Below are positions 63,540 through 64,000 of a stretch of DNA of 64,000 bases, in pieces. Position numbers and translations under genes: made by a program. Origin of the DNA: Petaurus breviceps papuanus (Eukaryota > Chordata > Mammalia > Diprotodontia > Petauridae); contig JAMXIF010000045.1 of assembly GCA_028583685.1 (NCBI GenBank), positions 10,200,935 to 10,264,934 of the forward strand. Reading direction: 5' to 3'. The notes under the pieces were generated by a model. That model worked only from the letters and a program-made list of their open reading frames with translations. It was not told the origin of the DNA and made no database searches. The number at the start of each line of letters is the position of its first letter. Position 1 is the first letter of the stretch.

Positions 63540-63905
63540 TCCTTGTCTTAAAAATAATTCAATCTGTCCCTCATTTTATAAAGGAGGAAATGGAAGCTCA
63601 AGGAGATTACCCAAAGCTTTAAGTTTACAGCTGGTAAGTAGCAGAGCTAAGATTCAAATTTGAGTCTTCAGACCCTAAATTCAGAGTTCGTTTTATTATA
63701 CTATACTGCCTGTAACAGTATCAAGGAGTCAGAGATTTAAAGTTGAAAAGGATTTTAGGGATTATTTAATCCAACTCCCTCATTTTACAAGTAAGAAAAT
63801 CGAATCCCAGAGAACTGAAATGTTCTTTCCATTATCACATATGGTGGTGGTAGAATTAGGATACAAAGCAAAATCTCTTCTACTAGATCTCTGTTTGATA
63901 AATTT
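63540..63905 (-). mobile_element. MIR fragment and a following MIR3 fragment
   Basis: The first has 'taaaggaggaaatggaagct' and 'ttttattatactatactgcc'. The second has 'attatttaatccaactccct' and 'cattttacaagtaagaaaat'. Confidence 0.78.
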
Positions 63906-64000
63906 GTCTTTGAACTGCAGGAAGAAACCTATATTGCAAGGCATAGACCTGTATTGGCCTGTCTTTCATAACTACATCTTTGTAAAGAAGGAGGACTTCA

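Overview
This is mammalian nuclear DNA, almost certainly from a marsupial. It carries many tRNA-derived SINEs of the marsupial type (tail 'actgaacaacaa', 'ccaaatggggtca'), marsupial L1 and HAL1-like LINEs, L2/MIR/MIR3 and CR1/L3 fossils, an RTE-like fragment, two LTR families present as solo LTRs, hAT-type MITEs and many microsatellites. The species cannot be fixed from the sequence alone. I found no host protein-coding exon, no RNA gene and no CRISPR array. Every ORF longer than about 100 codons that I checked is explained by a LINE, an LTR, a SINE or a microsatellite, or has nothing to support it. The window is best read as intergenic or deep intronic DNA.

Layout: 1-9.6 kb is old MIR/MIR3/L2 fossils with one solo LTR (B1, 1574-2053) inside an L2. 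At 9.6-11.05 kb there is an L2 split by an L1 that is itself split by an inverted L1. At 12.3-16.5 kb there is a four-level nest: marsupial repeat, HAL1-like element, solo LTR B2, plus a duplicated 3' tail in the HAL1-like element. At 21.6-24.1 kb an antisense L1 carries solo LTR B3, which itself carries a SINE. At 25.9-28.0 kb a sense L1 lacking most of ORF2 carries solo LTR A1. At 30.5-33.0 kb there is a local direct duplication, a degenerate array of MIR3/CR1-tail units, a SINE and a palindromic hAT-like MITE. At 33.0-34.4 kb is an L1 3' half, and at 37.8-38.4 kb an inverted L1 tail. At 41.7-47.3 kb is a rearranged L1 composite (sense 5'UTR-ORF1, solo LTR A2, inverted HAL1-like head, sense ORF2 C-terminus and tail, two SINEs). 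At 49.8-50.6 kb is an inverted L1 tail. At 50.9-61 kb are MIR/L2 fossils, a MER5A-type hAT element and the best candidate conserved non-coding islands. At 61-64 kb there is an L1 in a MIR3, a CR1/L3 and solo LTR A3.

The six LTRs have 5-bp target duplications (five exact, one 4 of 5) and TG...CA ends, and five of the six sit inside older LINEs, so the relative order of insertion can be read directly. If the window has a function, it most likely lies in repeat-free islands rich in homeodomain-like AT cores (notably 57.2-57.65, 54.88-55.24, 51.11-51.56 and 19.88-20.13 kb), which look like conserved enhancers but need alignment to prove. No new multi-gene system was found.
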